In this document: positions 8,034 through 15,990 of the stretch, in pieces
How positions within the stretch are numbered: position 1 is the stretch's first letter
Layout of the letters: the number at the start of each line of letters is the position of its first letter
From: CAZBLK01 sp964492715
GTDB lineage: Bacteria; Bacillota; Clostridia; Lachnospirales; WRBF01
DNA length: 64,000 bases
Assembly: GCA_964492715.1 (NCBI GenBank)
Contig: CAZBLK010000001.1
Span: 62,001-126,000 of the forward strand
Direction: 5' to 3'
Notes under the pieces: model-generated
Told to the model about the DNA's origin: nothing
Database searches by the model: none
What the model saw: only the letters and a program-made list of their open reading frames with translations
Position numbers and translations under genes: made by a program

Positions 8034-8624
8034 TCACAACTTAATAATTACATCACTTAAAAGCTTTGCTTCTTCTGGGTTGTGCGTAACAAGCAATGTA
8101 GTTATGTTTCTTTCTTCCTGTAGTTTTTTAAACAATGAATATATACTTTCTTTTGTGGAAACATCAAGGGCGGAAAAAGGCTCGTCCAAAAGCAAAAGGT
8201 CTGGCTCGTAAAACAAAACGGAAGCTAGAGCAACACGTTGGTACTGCCCACCGCTAAGCTTGCTAGGGTACTTTTTAACCAAGCTGTTGTCAAGCTCTAG
8301 TTCTTCTAAAAGCTTTAGTGCAGACTCTTTGCACACCTTTTTTTCTTTTATTTTTTTAAGAAGCATTACATTTTGCAGCACGGTTTTCCATGGCAGTAGC
8401 GAGTTTTTTTGTGGCATTAGCATAATTCTTGTAAAGCTTTTGTTTTTTATTTGCCCTTCGTAGTCTGTATGCACTCCAGCGATAATTTTTAAAAGAGTGC
8501 TTTTTCCACAGCCCGACTTTCCTAGCAAAGATATTACATTTCCTTTTTGTATATCCATGCTAAAGTCTTGAAGAACTTTTTCTTCGTATCCTTTATAAAA
8601 TGCGTATTTTAAATTAATTTTCAT
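8034..8624 (-). CDS. NitT/TauT-type ABC importer, ATP-binding protein
   Basis: A 196-residue ATPase, short for the family (usually about 240-260) because the region after the switch His is minimal. Visible are Walker A GKSGCGKST, signature LSGGQYQRVALA, Walker B LLLLDEPFSALD and the switch motif LVTHNPEEA. Odd point: the ATG at 8624 has no ribosome-binding site next to it. A good GGAGGAAC lies about 30 bases upstream, separated by a small hairpin (TGCTTTT/AAAAGCA), and a six-codon out-of-frame ORF overlaps the start. It works with the permease downstream and the lipoprotein upstream. Confidence 0.88.
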   Translation of the reverse strand: MKINLKYAFYKGYEEKVLQDFSMDIQKGNVISLLGKSGCGKSTLLKIIAGVHTDYEGQIKNKSFTRIMLMPQKNSLLPWKTVLQNVMLLKKIKEKKVCKESALKLLEELELDNSLVKKYPSKLSGGQYQRVALASVLFYEPDLLLLDEPFSALDVSTKESIYSLFKKLQEERNITTLLVTHNPEEAKLLSDVIIKL

Positions 8625-8703
8625 CTATGCACATTAATGCTTTTTAAAAGCAGTTCCTCCAATTTATGCTTGTCTACTTTATGCTTGTCCACTTTCGCAG
8701 TAT

Positions 8704-8886
8704 TTAATTATGTATACTTTCAGAATATTTGTCAATTGCTTTTTTGGCCTCTTTAAGTATAGAGTTTGTTGCACCAGTATACATTTCTTCGGTAATAATG
8801 CCTTTTTCGTAAAGACGTTTGTTTATTAAAAGCTTAATTTCGGTAGAAACCCTTTGCAGACAAGCTTCTTTTGCGGTAATGGTCAT
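8704..8886 (-). CDS. Small conserved-looking hypothetical protein (60 aa)
   Basis: A 60-residue soluble protein starting MTITAKEACLQRVS, with the start chosen at 8886 because GAGGTG lies six bases upstream; an ATG two codons earlier is too close to it. The C-terminal half ('GIITEEMYTGATNSIL', then a basic helix) resembles SHOCT-like helical tails, but I do not recognise a defined family. It lies inside the importer operon, between the binding lipoprotein and the ATPase, after an internal terminator. A role in transport or regulation is possible but unsupported. Confidence 0.6.
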   Translation of the reverse strand: MTITAKEACLQRVSTEIKLLINKRLYEKGIITEEMYTGATNSILKEAKKAIDKYSESIHN

Positions 8887-8947
8887 GTGCATCACCTCAA
8901 TATATTTTATGCCAGTTTGCAAAAGGTTAATACAGTTTTATTTATAG

Positions 8948-8984
8948 CAAAAAGGCATCTAGCTCCATTGGAAGTAGATACCTT
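8948..8984 (-). terminator. Internal terminator behind the substrate-binding protein
   Basis: On the minus strand AAGGTATCTA pairs with TAGATGCCTT (one mismatch), followed by TTTTT. It lies inside the operon, just after the lipoprotein gene and before the small ORF and ATPase. A partially effective terminator here would give more binding protein than membrane components, a common pattern for ABC importers. Confidence 0.7.
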
Positions 8985-8995
8985 AAAATTTATGT

Positions 8996-9886
8996 TTACT
9001 TAACTTCCGCAGAAATATCAGAAAGTGAATATTCTTTTGTTACTAAGCCTTTGTCTAAAAGCCAAGCGTTAGCTTTTTTTACATCATCTTCTGTTGGCAT
9101 AGTTTTCTTTTCGTAAACAGGAAGCGCAAATTCAACTTCTGGGAAGCCCATTTGCTCAATTAAAATTGGCTTTAGTTCTTCATAGCTTGCGCTGTTTATG
9201 TAATCCACAGCTTTGTCGTATGCTTCGTAAAGCTCTTTGACGTAAGCTTTCTTTTTGTCTATAGAATCCTTTGAAAGAAGTACAATACCAGCACTTGTTT
9301 CAGTGTCGATTTTAAGTTCTACTGCGCCGCTTGCAACTGCAATTGTACCAAAAGGCTCTGGAAGTGTTGCGCCGTCAAGCTTGTTGTTAACAAGCATTTC
9401 AAGGCGTAAAGGAATTAATGGCACTGCTGTTTTTTCAGCTTCAACGCCTGCTTCGCCAAGAATTGTGTCAGTAATATATTCAATAATTGTGTTGCTGGAA
9501 ATGCCAATTGACTTTCCTTGCATTTGTGAAATTTCAGTAACGCCTGAATCTTTTCCAGCAACCATAACAAAGTATCCGTTTGTTTTTGAAGTTAAAACGC
9601 CGTCAAAGTCGTTTTCTTTTGCCATCATTACAGAAAGCAAGTCTGAAGTAGAGCCGTCAATGTTTTTACTAAACAATGCGCTGTCACGGTCGGCTGCGCT
9701 TTTAAAAAGCTCAAGCTCAACATTTTCGCCTAAAAAGCCTTTTTCTTTTGCAACGAAAAATGGAATAGAGTCAAGGTTTGTCATTACGCCAAGCTTCAAT
9801 TTTTCAGGATTTTTTGCACAGCCCGAAAGAAGCATTGTCGCACCAATGCCTAAAATAAGTAATTTTTTAAAAATAGATTTTTTCAT
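8996..9886 (-). CDS. NitT/TauT-type ABC importer, substrate-binding lipoprotein
   Basis: A 296-residue lipoprotein. The start at 9886 overlaps the ubiX stop (ATGA). The signal peptide ends with MLLSGC, giving lipidated Cys23. The mature part ('LKLGVMTNLDSIPFFVAKEKGFL', 'GKSIGISSNTIIEYI', 'DGATLPEPFGTIA') has the fold pattern of the NMT1/THI5-like and SsuA-like binding proteins that capture small aromatic or anionic ligands. No thiamine-type riboswitch is seen upstream, which argues against thiamine-precursor uptake. Its tight coupling to ubiD-ubiA-ubiX suggests the ligand feeds those enzymes; this is an inference. Confidence 0.88.
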   Translation of the reverse strand: MKKSIFKKLLILGIGATMLLSGCAKNPEKLKLGVMTNLDSIPFFVAKEKGFLGENVELELFKSAADRDSALFSKNIDGSTSDLLSVMMAKENDFDGVLTSKTNGYFVMVAGKDSGVTEISQMQGKSIGISSNTIIEYITDTILGEAGVEAEKTAVPLIPLRLEMLVNNKLDGATLPEPFGTIAVASGAVELKIDTETSAGIVLLSKDSIDKKKAYVKELYEAYDKAVDYINSASYEELKPILIEQMGFPEVEFALPVYEKKTMPTEDDVKKANAWLLDKGLVTKEYSLSDISAEVK

Positions 9887-10467
9887 AGCTGTCCCCATTC
9901 TTTGTATAGTTCATTTTGAAACCCAAACATATTTAAAATTCTGCCAACACTTTCCCAAACCAAATCGTCAATAGTTTGCGGACGGTTATAAAACGACGGT
10001 ATAAGCGGCACAATTTGTGCGCCTGCTTCACACAGATTAAGCAAATTTTTTAAATGGTTTTTGTTTAGTGGTGTTTCACGTGGGCAAACAACAAGCTTTC
10101 TGCCTTCTTTTAGGCAAACGTCTGCTGCCCTTGTTAAAACTGTGTCACCTATGCCGGCAGAAATTTTGCCGACTGTTGCCATAGAACACGGCGCAATAAT
10201 CATACCAAGTGTTTGAAAAGAGCCGCTTGCAATAGAAACAAACATGTTGTCGTTTTTGTGTATTATAACATTTTTAGCACAAGCTATGGTTTCAAAAGGT
10301 TTGCCACGCTCGTACTGAAAAACTTGTCTTCCATTATCTGTAATAACAATGTGAAGCTCAATTTCATTTAACAAATGTTCATTTGTTAAATGGTTAACGA
10401 TTTTTTCTGAATAAATGCTGCCACTTGCGCCTGTTATTCCTAAAATAATTCTTTTTACATTTTCCAC
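9883..10467 (-). CDS. ubiX: UbiX-type flavin prenyltransferase
   Basis: A 194-residue member of the UbiX/Pad1 family starting MENVKRIILGITGASGS, with the nucleotide-binding P-loop-like GITGASGS at 9-16 and the conserved 'VVCPRETPLNKNHLKNL' segment. The enzyme attaches dimethylallyl phosphate to FMN, making the prenylated FMN cofactor required by UbiD decarboxylases. It overlaps both its upstream neighbour ubiA and the downstream binding protein, indicating one translationally coupled operon. Length and motifs are normal for the family. Confidence 0.93.
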   Translation of the reverse strand: MENVKRIILGITGASGSIYSEKIVNHLTNEHLLNEIELHIVITDNGRQVFQYERGKPFETIACAKNVIIHKNDNMFVSIASGSFQTLGMIIAPCSMATVGKISAGIGDTVLTRAADVCLKEGRKLVVCPRETPLNKNHLKNLLNLCEAGAQIVPLIPSFYNRPQTIDDLVWESVGRILNMFGFQNELYKEWGQL

Positions 10468-11333
10468 AAAAAATAATCTCCCAAAGTAAAAACGATAAAA
10501 ACTATACTAATAATTTGATTAATAGTATATGACGCTATTATGTACTTGTTTTTTATTAAAAGCCTGTCATTTCTTGGTGCAATTATTATATGTTCAATTA
10601 AAAGCAAACTACAAATTATTGCAACACCAATTAAATATACATAATGAAGCTTTAAAACAAAATACAAAACTCCAAGCATAAAAACAACAGCAGCATGTAA
10701 AAGTGCCGAGATTATGTGTGCGCCTTTTCTTCCAAAGCGGCGTGGCACAGAGTAAAGCCCTTCCTTTGTGTCAAACTCAATGTCTTGAATTGCATAAATA
10801 ATGTCAAAGCCGGCAACCCAGCATGTTACAATTGCGGCAAGCAAAAAAGCTGTAAACGATGGCTTTCCGGTAACGGCAAGCCATGCACCCATAGGCGCAC
10901 CGCCGCAAGCCATTCCAAGAATTAAATGACAAAAGTAAGTGAACCTCTTTGAGTACGAATAAACAAAAAATATTGCAATTGCAACAGGCAAAAGGACAAG
11001 GCATGTTATGTTCAGCATAAAAGCCGAAACTGCCATAAGCACAAATGAGCCTATAGTCAAAGCCCAAGCTTCAAAAACGCCAACTTTCCCTGTTGGAATG
11101 TGCCGCCCTGCTGTACGAGGGTTTTTTTTGTCAATGTCCTTGTCGATAACACGGTTTAGTGCATTTGCGCCTGTTCTTGCCGAAACAAGCGCAAGAAGTA
11201 TCCAAAAAAAGATGGAAAGCTTTGGCATACCTCCGCTTGCCAAAACCATAGAGGTCAAGCCAAAAGGCAGTGAAAAAAGCGTGTGGGAAAACATTACAAG
11301 CTCCCCAAGGTTTGTTACCTTTTTAAATACCAT
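10455..11333 (-). CDS. ubiA: UbiA-type aromatic prenyltransferase
   Basis: A 292-residue polytopic membrane enzyme. The ATG at 11333 overlaps the ubiD 3' end and follows AGGTGG. The first Asp-rich motif, NALNRVIDKDID (about 57-68), and the second, YAIQDIEFDTKEG, bind magnesium-diphosphate of the polyprenyl donor. About eight transmembrane helices are visible. UbiA-family enzymes join an isoprenoid tail to an aromatic acid during ubiquinone or menaquinone synthesis. In futalosine-type menaquinone pathways the corresponding gene (mqnP) clusters with ubiD/ubiX homologues. No mqnA-E or men gene is present here, so the aromatic substrate must come from elsewhere. Confidence 0.92.
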   Translation of the reverse strand: MVFKKVTNLGELVMFSHTLFSLPFGLTSMVLASGGMPKLSIFFWILLALVSARTGANALNRVIDKDIDKKNPRTAGRHIPTGKVGVFEAWALTIGSFVLMAVSAFMLNITCLVLLPVAIAIFFVYSYSKRFTYFCHLILGMACGGAPMGAWLAVTGKPSFTAFLLAAIVTCWVAGFDIIYAIQDIEFDTKEGLYSVPRRFGRKGAHIISALLHAAVVFMLGVLYFVLKLHYVYLIGVAIICSLLLIEHIIIAPRNDRLLIKNKYIIASYTINQIISIVFIVFTLGDYFLWKM

Positions 11334-12759
11334 ACGACTTCCACCTTTTTGAAACAAGCTGTTTAATGTCATTTGACATTACAATGTCGTCAGGCCATTC
11401 TCTGTCGTGTCCTTCTGTCTTCCACTTTTTAGTTGCGTCAATACCTAGCCTTGTTCCAAAATGTGGCGTGCTTGAAGCGTGGTCTAGTGCATCAAGGACA
11501 CCTTCGGAAAGGACTAAATCTCTTTTTGCGTCAATGTTGTTGAACACTTTCCAAGCTACTGTCGATACGTCGTGTGGGTTTACGTCTTTGTCTACAACAA
11601 TAATCATTTTTGTGTACATCATTTGACCGTATCCCCAAAGAGTGTTCATAATTTTTTTTGCATGAAGCGGGTAACGCTTGTCTATGCTTACAATTACACA
11701 GTTGTGGAACACGCCTTCAAGAGGGAAGTTCATGTCAATTATTTCTGGGGCAATAAGCTGCAAAAGCGGAAGGAAAATTCTTTCCGTAGCTTTACCCAAA
11801 AAGCAGTCTTCCATTGGGGGCTTGCCGACAATTGTTGACATGTAAATTGGGTTTTTGCGCCGTGTAATTGTTTTTACATGGAAAACAGGGTAGTCGTCTG
11901 TTAAAGAATAATACCCGGTGTGGTCGCCGAAAGGACCTTCTTTTCGCAATTCCCCAATTTCAACGTAGCCTTCAAGAACAAATTCACTGTTTGCCGGAAC
12001 ATAAATGTCGTTTGTCACACTTTTAACAAGCTTAACAGGCGAGTTTCTCAAAAAACCTGCAAACATCATTTCATCAATAATTTTTGGCAGCGGTGCAGTT
12101 GCGGCATAAATTGTTGCTGGGTCGCAGCCGATTGCAACAGAAACAGGCATTCGCTTGCCAATCTTTTTGTACTTTTCATAAATTTCTCGTCCGTCTTTGT
12201 GCAAATGCCAGTGCATTCCTGTTGTATTTTTGTCATACACTTGCATTCTGTACATGCCAACGTTTTGTGTTCCTGTTTCTGGGTCTTTTGTAAACACCAA
12301 TGGCAAAGTTATAAACTTTCCGCCGTCATCAGGCCAGCATTGCATTATCGGAAGCTTTGTTAAGTCTGCCTTTTCGATAACTTCTTGAGCAGGAGCGTTT
12401 TTAACTTTAATTGGAATTACGTTAATCATGCTTAACAAGTCGGGTACCATTTTAAAGGCGTTTGGAATTGGCAAATACTGTTTTAAATCTATAAGCTTAC
12501 GTATTCTTGCAGCTATGTCGTCTAAGCTTTGCACCTCTAAAGCAAGGTTAAGCCGTTTTGTAGAGCCAAACGTGTTTATCAAAAGCGGAAACTCCGAACC
12601 TTTTACATTGTGAAACAAAAGCGCTTCGCCGTGGCGCTTTGAAACTCTGTCTGTAATTTCTGTAATTTCCAGCACAGGGTCAACCTCTGTAGTTATGTGC
12701 TTAATTTGCTTGTTTTTTTCAAGCACTTTAATAAAAGAACGAATATCTTTGTATGCCAT
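11323..12759 (-). CDS. ubiD: UbiD-family prenyl-FMN-dependent decarboxylase
   Basis: A 478-residue enzyme of typical UbiD length. The conserved catalytic region reads 'ELRKEGPFGDHTGYYS', with the acidic residue of the E-x-PFG motif, and a metal/prFMN-binding stretch is around 'MYRMQVYDKNTTGMHWHLHK'. The family decarboxylates aromatic or alpha,beta-unsaturated acids, in quinone biosynthesis after prenylation. It is the first gene of the operon ubiD-ubiA-ubiX-binding protein and starts at an ATG with GGAGGT upstream. Combined with ubiA and ubiX it could convert an imported aromatic acid into a prenylated quinone nucleus. The exact substrate is unknown. Confidence 0.92.
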   Translation of the reverse strand: MAYKDIRSFIKVLEKNKQIKHITTEVDPVLEITEITDRVSKRHGEALLFHNVKGSEFPLLINTFGSTKRLNLALEVQSLDDIAARIRKLIDLKQYLPIPNAFKMVPDLLSMINVIPIKVKNAPAQEVIEKADLTKLPIMQCWPDDGGKFITLPLVFTKDPETGTQNVGMYRMQVYDKNTTGMHWHLHKDGREIYEKYKKIGKRMPVSVAIGCDPATIYAATAPLPKIIDEMMFAGFLRNSPVKLVKSVTNDIYVPANSEFVLEGYVEIGELRKEGPFGDHTGYYSLTDDYPVFHVKTITRRKNPIYMSTIVGKPPMEDCFLGKATERIFLPLLQLIAPEIIDMNFPLEGVFHNCVIVSIDKRYPLHAKKIMNTLWGYGQMMYTKMIIVVDKDVNPHDVSTVAWKVFNNIDAKRDLVLSEGVLDALDHASSTPHFGTRLGIDATKKWKTEGHDREWPDDIVMSNDIKQLVSKRWKSYGI

Positions 12760-12777
12760 TTCATTACCTCCGTTAAT

Positions 12778-12806
12778 ATTATGAATATGTTATATAATTT
12801 TGTCAA
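12778..12806 (-). promoter_or_regulatory. Candidate promoter of the ubiD operon
   Basis: On the minus strand TTGACA (12806-12801), 17 bases, then CATAAT (12783-12778). The predicted start near 12771 would give a very short leader beginning at the GGAGG ribosome-binding site, so the site is plausible but not certain. No riboswitch-like structure fits in this leader. Confidence 0.45.
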
Positions 12807-12869
12807 TTGAAATTAATTTACAACATAGCGAACAGGGTAGGTGTGACTGAGAATTGTAGAACAGTGTTG

Positions 12870-14186
12870 CTACAAGTAGGTAGACTTTAATTTATAAGAA
12901 AAGACATTTTGCTCAGCGATTTGTGCAAAATGTCTTTTCTTATATTTTATGATGTTAAAACACTTCTGTTTGTTACACTCAATATGTATTGACGGTGCAG
13001 AAGCCTTAATTTTAACACCGTATTTTGCACCATGTTTGAAAATTACCGGGTCTTCAAGCTTCATTTCATCAAGCTGTGGTGTTACAATTCCGTAGCCTTT
13101 TCGGTGAACTTCTTCTAAAGCATATTTAACTTTGTCGTACTCTTTTTTAGCTTCTGACAAAAGCTTTATAGTTGAAATTAGGCGGTATTCGCCATCAATT
13201 TCCATTCCTGTAGTTTCTGATAAAATTTTGTAGAAAAGACTGTCGTCTACTGCAACTTCAATTGAAGCAGAGCCTTCTCCTAAAGAAATTCTGTCTATGT
13301 AAGCTTTTTTAACATACTCGTTTTCTTCCATGCCAATGATACATTCTTTCATTTCACGGAGCTTTTGAGCGTTTTGCAATATGTCTTTTACTACTTTTAT
13401 CATGCTCTTTTTAAGCCAGTGGTCAATTGACAAAGTTTCAATCCATTTTGGAAAGTTGATGCGCACTTCCAAAATTGGGAATTCGTAAAGAACTTTTTCC
13501 AAAATGCTGTTTATGTCCTCTGCTTTTAGCTGTGCACAGTTTACAGAAATTACAGGCACGCCGTAGCTTTCAGAAAGTTCACAGCGTAGCTGCTCGGTTT
13601 CTGGAGCGTATGGCTTTACTGTATTTAAAAGCATAACAAACGGCTTGTTAAGTTCTTTTAACTCTTTAATTACCCTTTGCTCGGCCTCTATGTAATCGCC
13701 ACGTTCAATGTCGGTAATTGAGCCGTCTGTTGTTAAAACAATACCAATTGTGGAATGGTCAGTTATAACTTTTTTTGTCCCCATTTCGGCAGCTTCGATG
13801 AAAGGAATTTTTTCTTCAAGCCAAGGCGTTGAAATCATGCGAGGTGTTTCTCCGTCCATATGCCCAATTGCGCCTGGTACAAGGTAGCCAACACAGTCTA
13901 TCATGCGCACTTTAAAGCTTATGTTGTCTTCAAGGACAATTTCAACAGCCTCGTTTGGAACAAACTTTGGTTCGGTTGTCATAATTGTTTTTCCTGCGGC
14001 GCTTTGAGGAAGCTCGTCTTTTGCACGCTCACGGCTGTAGTTGTTTTCGATGTTCGGAAGGACAAGTAAGTCCATAAAACGTTTGATGAACGTGGACTTT
14101 CCTGTGCGAACAGGGCCTACGACACCTATGTAAATGTCTCCTCGTGTACGTTCTGATATGTCTCTGTAAAGGTCAAAGCTTTCCAT
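12870..14186 (-). CDS. spoIVA: Stage IV sporulation protein A, C-terminally truncated
   Basis: SpoIVA is the ATPase that polymerises on the forespore to anchor the spore coat. The start at 14186 (MESFDLYRDISERTRGDIYI) follows AAGGAGG and matches the family N-terminus. The Walker A-type motif GPVRTGKST (24-32), the segment DELPQSAAGKTIMTTEPKF and IDCVGY are intact, and the middle domain aligns well up to 'GVKIKASAPSIHI'. There the family sequence stops: the last 60-odd residues, which in Bacillus subtilis include the glycine-rich end that contacts SpoVM, are replaced by about 35 unrelated codons. Twenty-base arms of a perfect inverted repeat (12893-12944) make up part of that tail. Total length is 438 residues against 492 in B. 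subtilis. It may be a non-functional or functionally altered allele. Confidence 0.88.
   Translation of the reverse strand: MESFDLYRDISERTRGDIYIGVVGPVRTGKSTFIKRFMDLLVLPNIENNYSRERAKDELPQSAAGKTIMTTEPKFVPNEAVEIVLEDNISFKVRMIDCVGYLVPGAIGHMDGETPRMISTPWLEEKIPFIEAAEMGTKKVITDHSTIGIVLTTDGSITDIERGDYIEAEQRVIKELKELNKPFVMLLNTVKPYAPETEQLRCELSESYGVPVISVNCAQLKAEDINSILEKVLYEFPILEVRINFPKWIETLSIDHWLKKSMIKVVKDILQNAQKLREMKECIIGMEENEYVKKAYIDRISLGEGSASIEVAVDDSLFYKILSETTGMEIDGEYRLISTIKLLSEAKKEYDKVKYALEEVHRKGYGIVTPQLDEMKLEDPVIFKHGAKYGVKIKASAPSIHIECNKQKCFNIIKYKKRHFAQIAEQNVFSYKLKSTYL
12893..12944. repeat. Perfect 20-bp inverted repeat inside the 3' end of spoIVA
   Basis: The arm TATAAGAAAAGACATTTTGC and its exact reverse complement are separated by 12 bases. 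It lies within the reading frame of spoIVA, exactly where the conserved protein sequence is lost. It could act as a terminator on either strand (A/T-rich flanks) or be the scar of an insertion or deletion. Confidence 0.8.
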
Positions 14187-14270
14187 TTTAAATTCCTCCT
14201 TAAATGTATCCATACACTTATTTATATGTAAAAATAAGGGTTTTAGAACTTTGGAATTTATGTTGACAGT

Positions 14271-14317
14271 AAGAACCTGTGTTCAATACGACGACTTCGT
14301 ATTGAACACAGGTTCTT
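14271..14317. repeat. Perfect 21-bp inverted repeat upstream of spoIVA
   Basis: The arm AAGAACCTGTGTTCAATACGA and its exact reverse complement are separated by five bases. It sits between the end of the YkvA-like gene and the spoIVA promoter region. There is no T-run on either side, so it is not a classical intrinsic terminator, though it may still end transcription of the upstream operon. Confidence 0.75.
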
Positions 14318-14412
14318 AAATAAATAGTGTTAATCTTTGGTGTCTCCGTTAAATGTCAGAAACGGTTTAATTTTTTTATTACCCATAACGTTACAATCAT
14401 TTTTAGCCTTAG

Positions 14413-14781
14413 TTAAAACCAAGTTGCTTTCACAATCACAAAAACAAGTAATAACCAAATAAGAATAATAGGTAAAGCATAGTACCATTTCTTAGGTTTA
14501 CCATTTTGCCACAGGCTTTCGGCTTCATGGCGACACTCGTCGAAAACATCTTTGGGTATGAGCTTGATTGTAAGTGCTACAAACATGGGCAGCAAAATAA
14601 CATCATCAAGGTAGCCCAAAACAGGAATGAAGTCTGGGATTAAGTCAATCGGTGATAAGGCATACACTATTGTTATTCCTGCAAGAATTTTAGCAGGCAA
14701 TGGTGTGTCTTTGCGCTTCAAAGCTATAAACACAGCTGGAATATCAGTTTTTAATTGTTTGGCTCGTTTTTTTAGATTCAT
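14413..14781 (-). CDS. YkvA-like (DUF1232) membrane protein
   Basis: A 122-residue protein. The central block 'PLPAKILAGITIVYALSPIDLIPDFIPVLGYLDD' contains the DUF1232 signature SPIDLIPDFIPVLGYLDD, and a C-terminal hydrophobic helix ('ALPIILIWLLLVFVIVKATWF') anchors it in the membrane. The ATG overlaps the stop of the histidine phosphatase gene by one base (TAATG), making it the third gene of a coupled HD-phosphatase-YkvA operon. Its biochemical role is not known. Confidence 0.88.
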   Translation of the reverse strand: MNLKKRAKQLKTDIPAVFIALKRKDTPLPAKILAGITIVYALSPIDLIPDFIPVLGYLDDVILLPMFVALTIKLIPKDVFDECRHEAESLWQNGKPKKWYYALPIILIWLLLVFVIVKATWF

Positions 14782-15383
14782 TATACATCTTCACCTAAAT
14801 GCAGATAATCATTAAATGTATGCAAGAAAAATCTATTGTTATTATATTTTAATATACTAATACTACAATGTTCGGGAGGATAGCCAAAATAAAACCTTTT
14901 TGCTTGCGGAACATTTAATACACCGCATATTAAAGACCGTATAGTTCCCCCATGAGTGACAATTGCCACGTTATCTAACCCTAGGTCAACAACTTCAAAA
15001 AGAACTTTTTTAGCTCTATTCCAAACATCTTCTCCGCATTCTCCATTTGGATATTTTATATCTACTTCATGTTTATCTAATTGCATTTTAAAATCGGGGT
15101 ATGTATTAAAAACATAATCCCAGCCCTGGGTATCACATTCGCCCATGTCTATCTCTTTCAAGTTACTGCGAATTTCTATTCTGACATTAAGGTATTTGTT
15201 GATTTCCTCTGCAGTTTGGATTGCCCGTGTCATGTCACTTGAAAAAATAAGTTTAATTCTAGCATTTGTTAAACGTTTACCAAGTAAATCAGCCTGCCGT
15301 ACACCTTTTTCTGTAAGTTTTATCTTTGCGACATCACCTGCATATTCCGCTTTTTCACCATGCCTAATTAGGTAAATGTTCAA
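14781..15383 (-). CDS. Histidine phosphatase family protein
   Basis: About 200 residues counted from a TTG start at 15383, giving MNIYLIRHGEKAEY, with GGGGGGAG six bases upstream. The alternative ATG at 15440 overlaps the preceding stop but lacks a ribosome-binding site and would add an atypical extension before the catalytic motif. The catalytic RHG near the N-terminus, the second Arg in 'SSDMTRAIQTAEEI', and the second His in 'VAIVTHGGTIRSLIC' identify a phosphoglycerate mutase-like phosphatase of the cobC/GpmB branch. The substrate is unknown. It lies between HD-domain and YkvA-like genes. Confidence 0.88.
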   Translation of the reverse strand: MNIYLIRHGEKAEYAGDVAKIKLTEKGVRQADLLGKRLTNARIKLIFSSDMTRAIQTAEEINKYLNVRIEIRSNLKEIDMGECDTQGWDYVFNTYPDFKMQLDKHEVDIKYPNGECGEDVWNRAKKVLFEVVDLGLDNVAIVTHGGTIRSLICGVLNVPQAKRFYFGYPPEHCSISILKYNNNRFFLHTFNDYLHLGEDV

Positions 15384-15436
15384 GCAATTCTCCCCCCTGT
15401 GCATATTATTATAAATGCTCTTTAAAAGTTTTATGC

Positions 15437-15931
15437 TCATTTGGGGTGGGTTAAGTTAAGATTTAACCCAAATTCCAAACACAATTTTTCTGTACGTTCT
15501 TTTCCATACCACATAGGTTCTTTAGGGTTTCTTAACCAGTGATGCATAACATCTGCGTCCTTGATGATTTCATCAAAGGCAGAATGTATTGTTGATTTGT
15601 CACTATGATTATACACAGCAGAACAAATCATTTCTGTTTCTTCATCTAATGTTATTGCCATTTCATTAAGTAATGCTCTTACGACAGGTTCACATCTATG
15701 CGCATGGTCTGCACCATCTAAGCCCTGATAACTTATATAATCGTGCAAAATTCCTGCCATCTCCGCAAGCTCTGGGTCAAACCCTCGTTTATATGCAATT
15801 AACGCTGCAGCCACGCCAACACCATATAAATGAACATAGCCACATCTGCGGTCTACATCGTCGGGGTTTTTAAGCAGCATATCATCGACATATTTTCTTA
15901 AAGTATCAATTCTTGTATATACACGCTCCAT
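15437..15931 (-). CDS. HD-domain hydrolase
   Basis: A 164-residue protein with the HD-type metal ligands visible as His in 'GYVHLYGVGVAAALIAYKRG', the HD pair in 'MAGILHDYISYQG', and a later Asp in 'IIKDADVMHHWL'. Such single-domain HD proteins are phosphohydrolases acting on nucleotides or related compounds. The ATG follows GCGAGG at a spacing of about nine bases. It is the first gene of a small operon with a histidine phosphatase and a YkvA-like protein. Confidence 0.85.
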   Translation of the reverse strand: MERVYTRIDTLRKYVDDMLLKNPDDVDRRCGYVHLYGVGVAAALIAYKRGFDPELAEMAGILHDYISYQGLDGADHAHRCEPVVRALLNEMAITLDEETEMICSAVYNHSDKSTIHSAFDEIIKDADVMHHWLRNPKEPMWYGKERTEKLCLEFGLNLNLTHPK

Positions 15932-15990
15932 AATGAGAACCTCGCATTATATAAGTAATCTTTATTCTTAACAAGTAAATCACAATTAAT

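Noticed and set aside
8996..9886. Thiamine-precursor binding protein (ThiY-like) as the identity of the lipoprotein
   Set aside because: The fold class fits, but there is no TPP-riboswitch-like leader and no thiamine gene nearby; linkage to ubiDAX points to another ligand.
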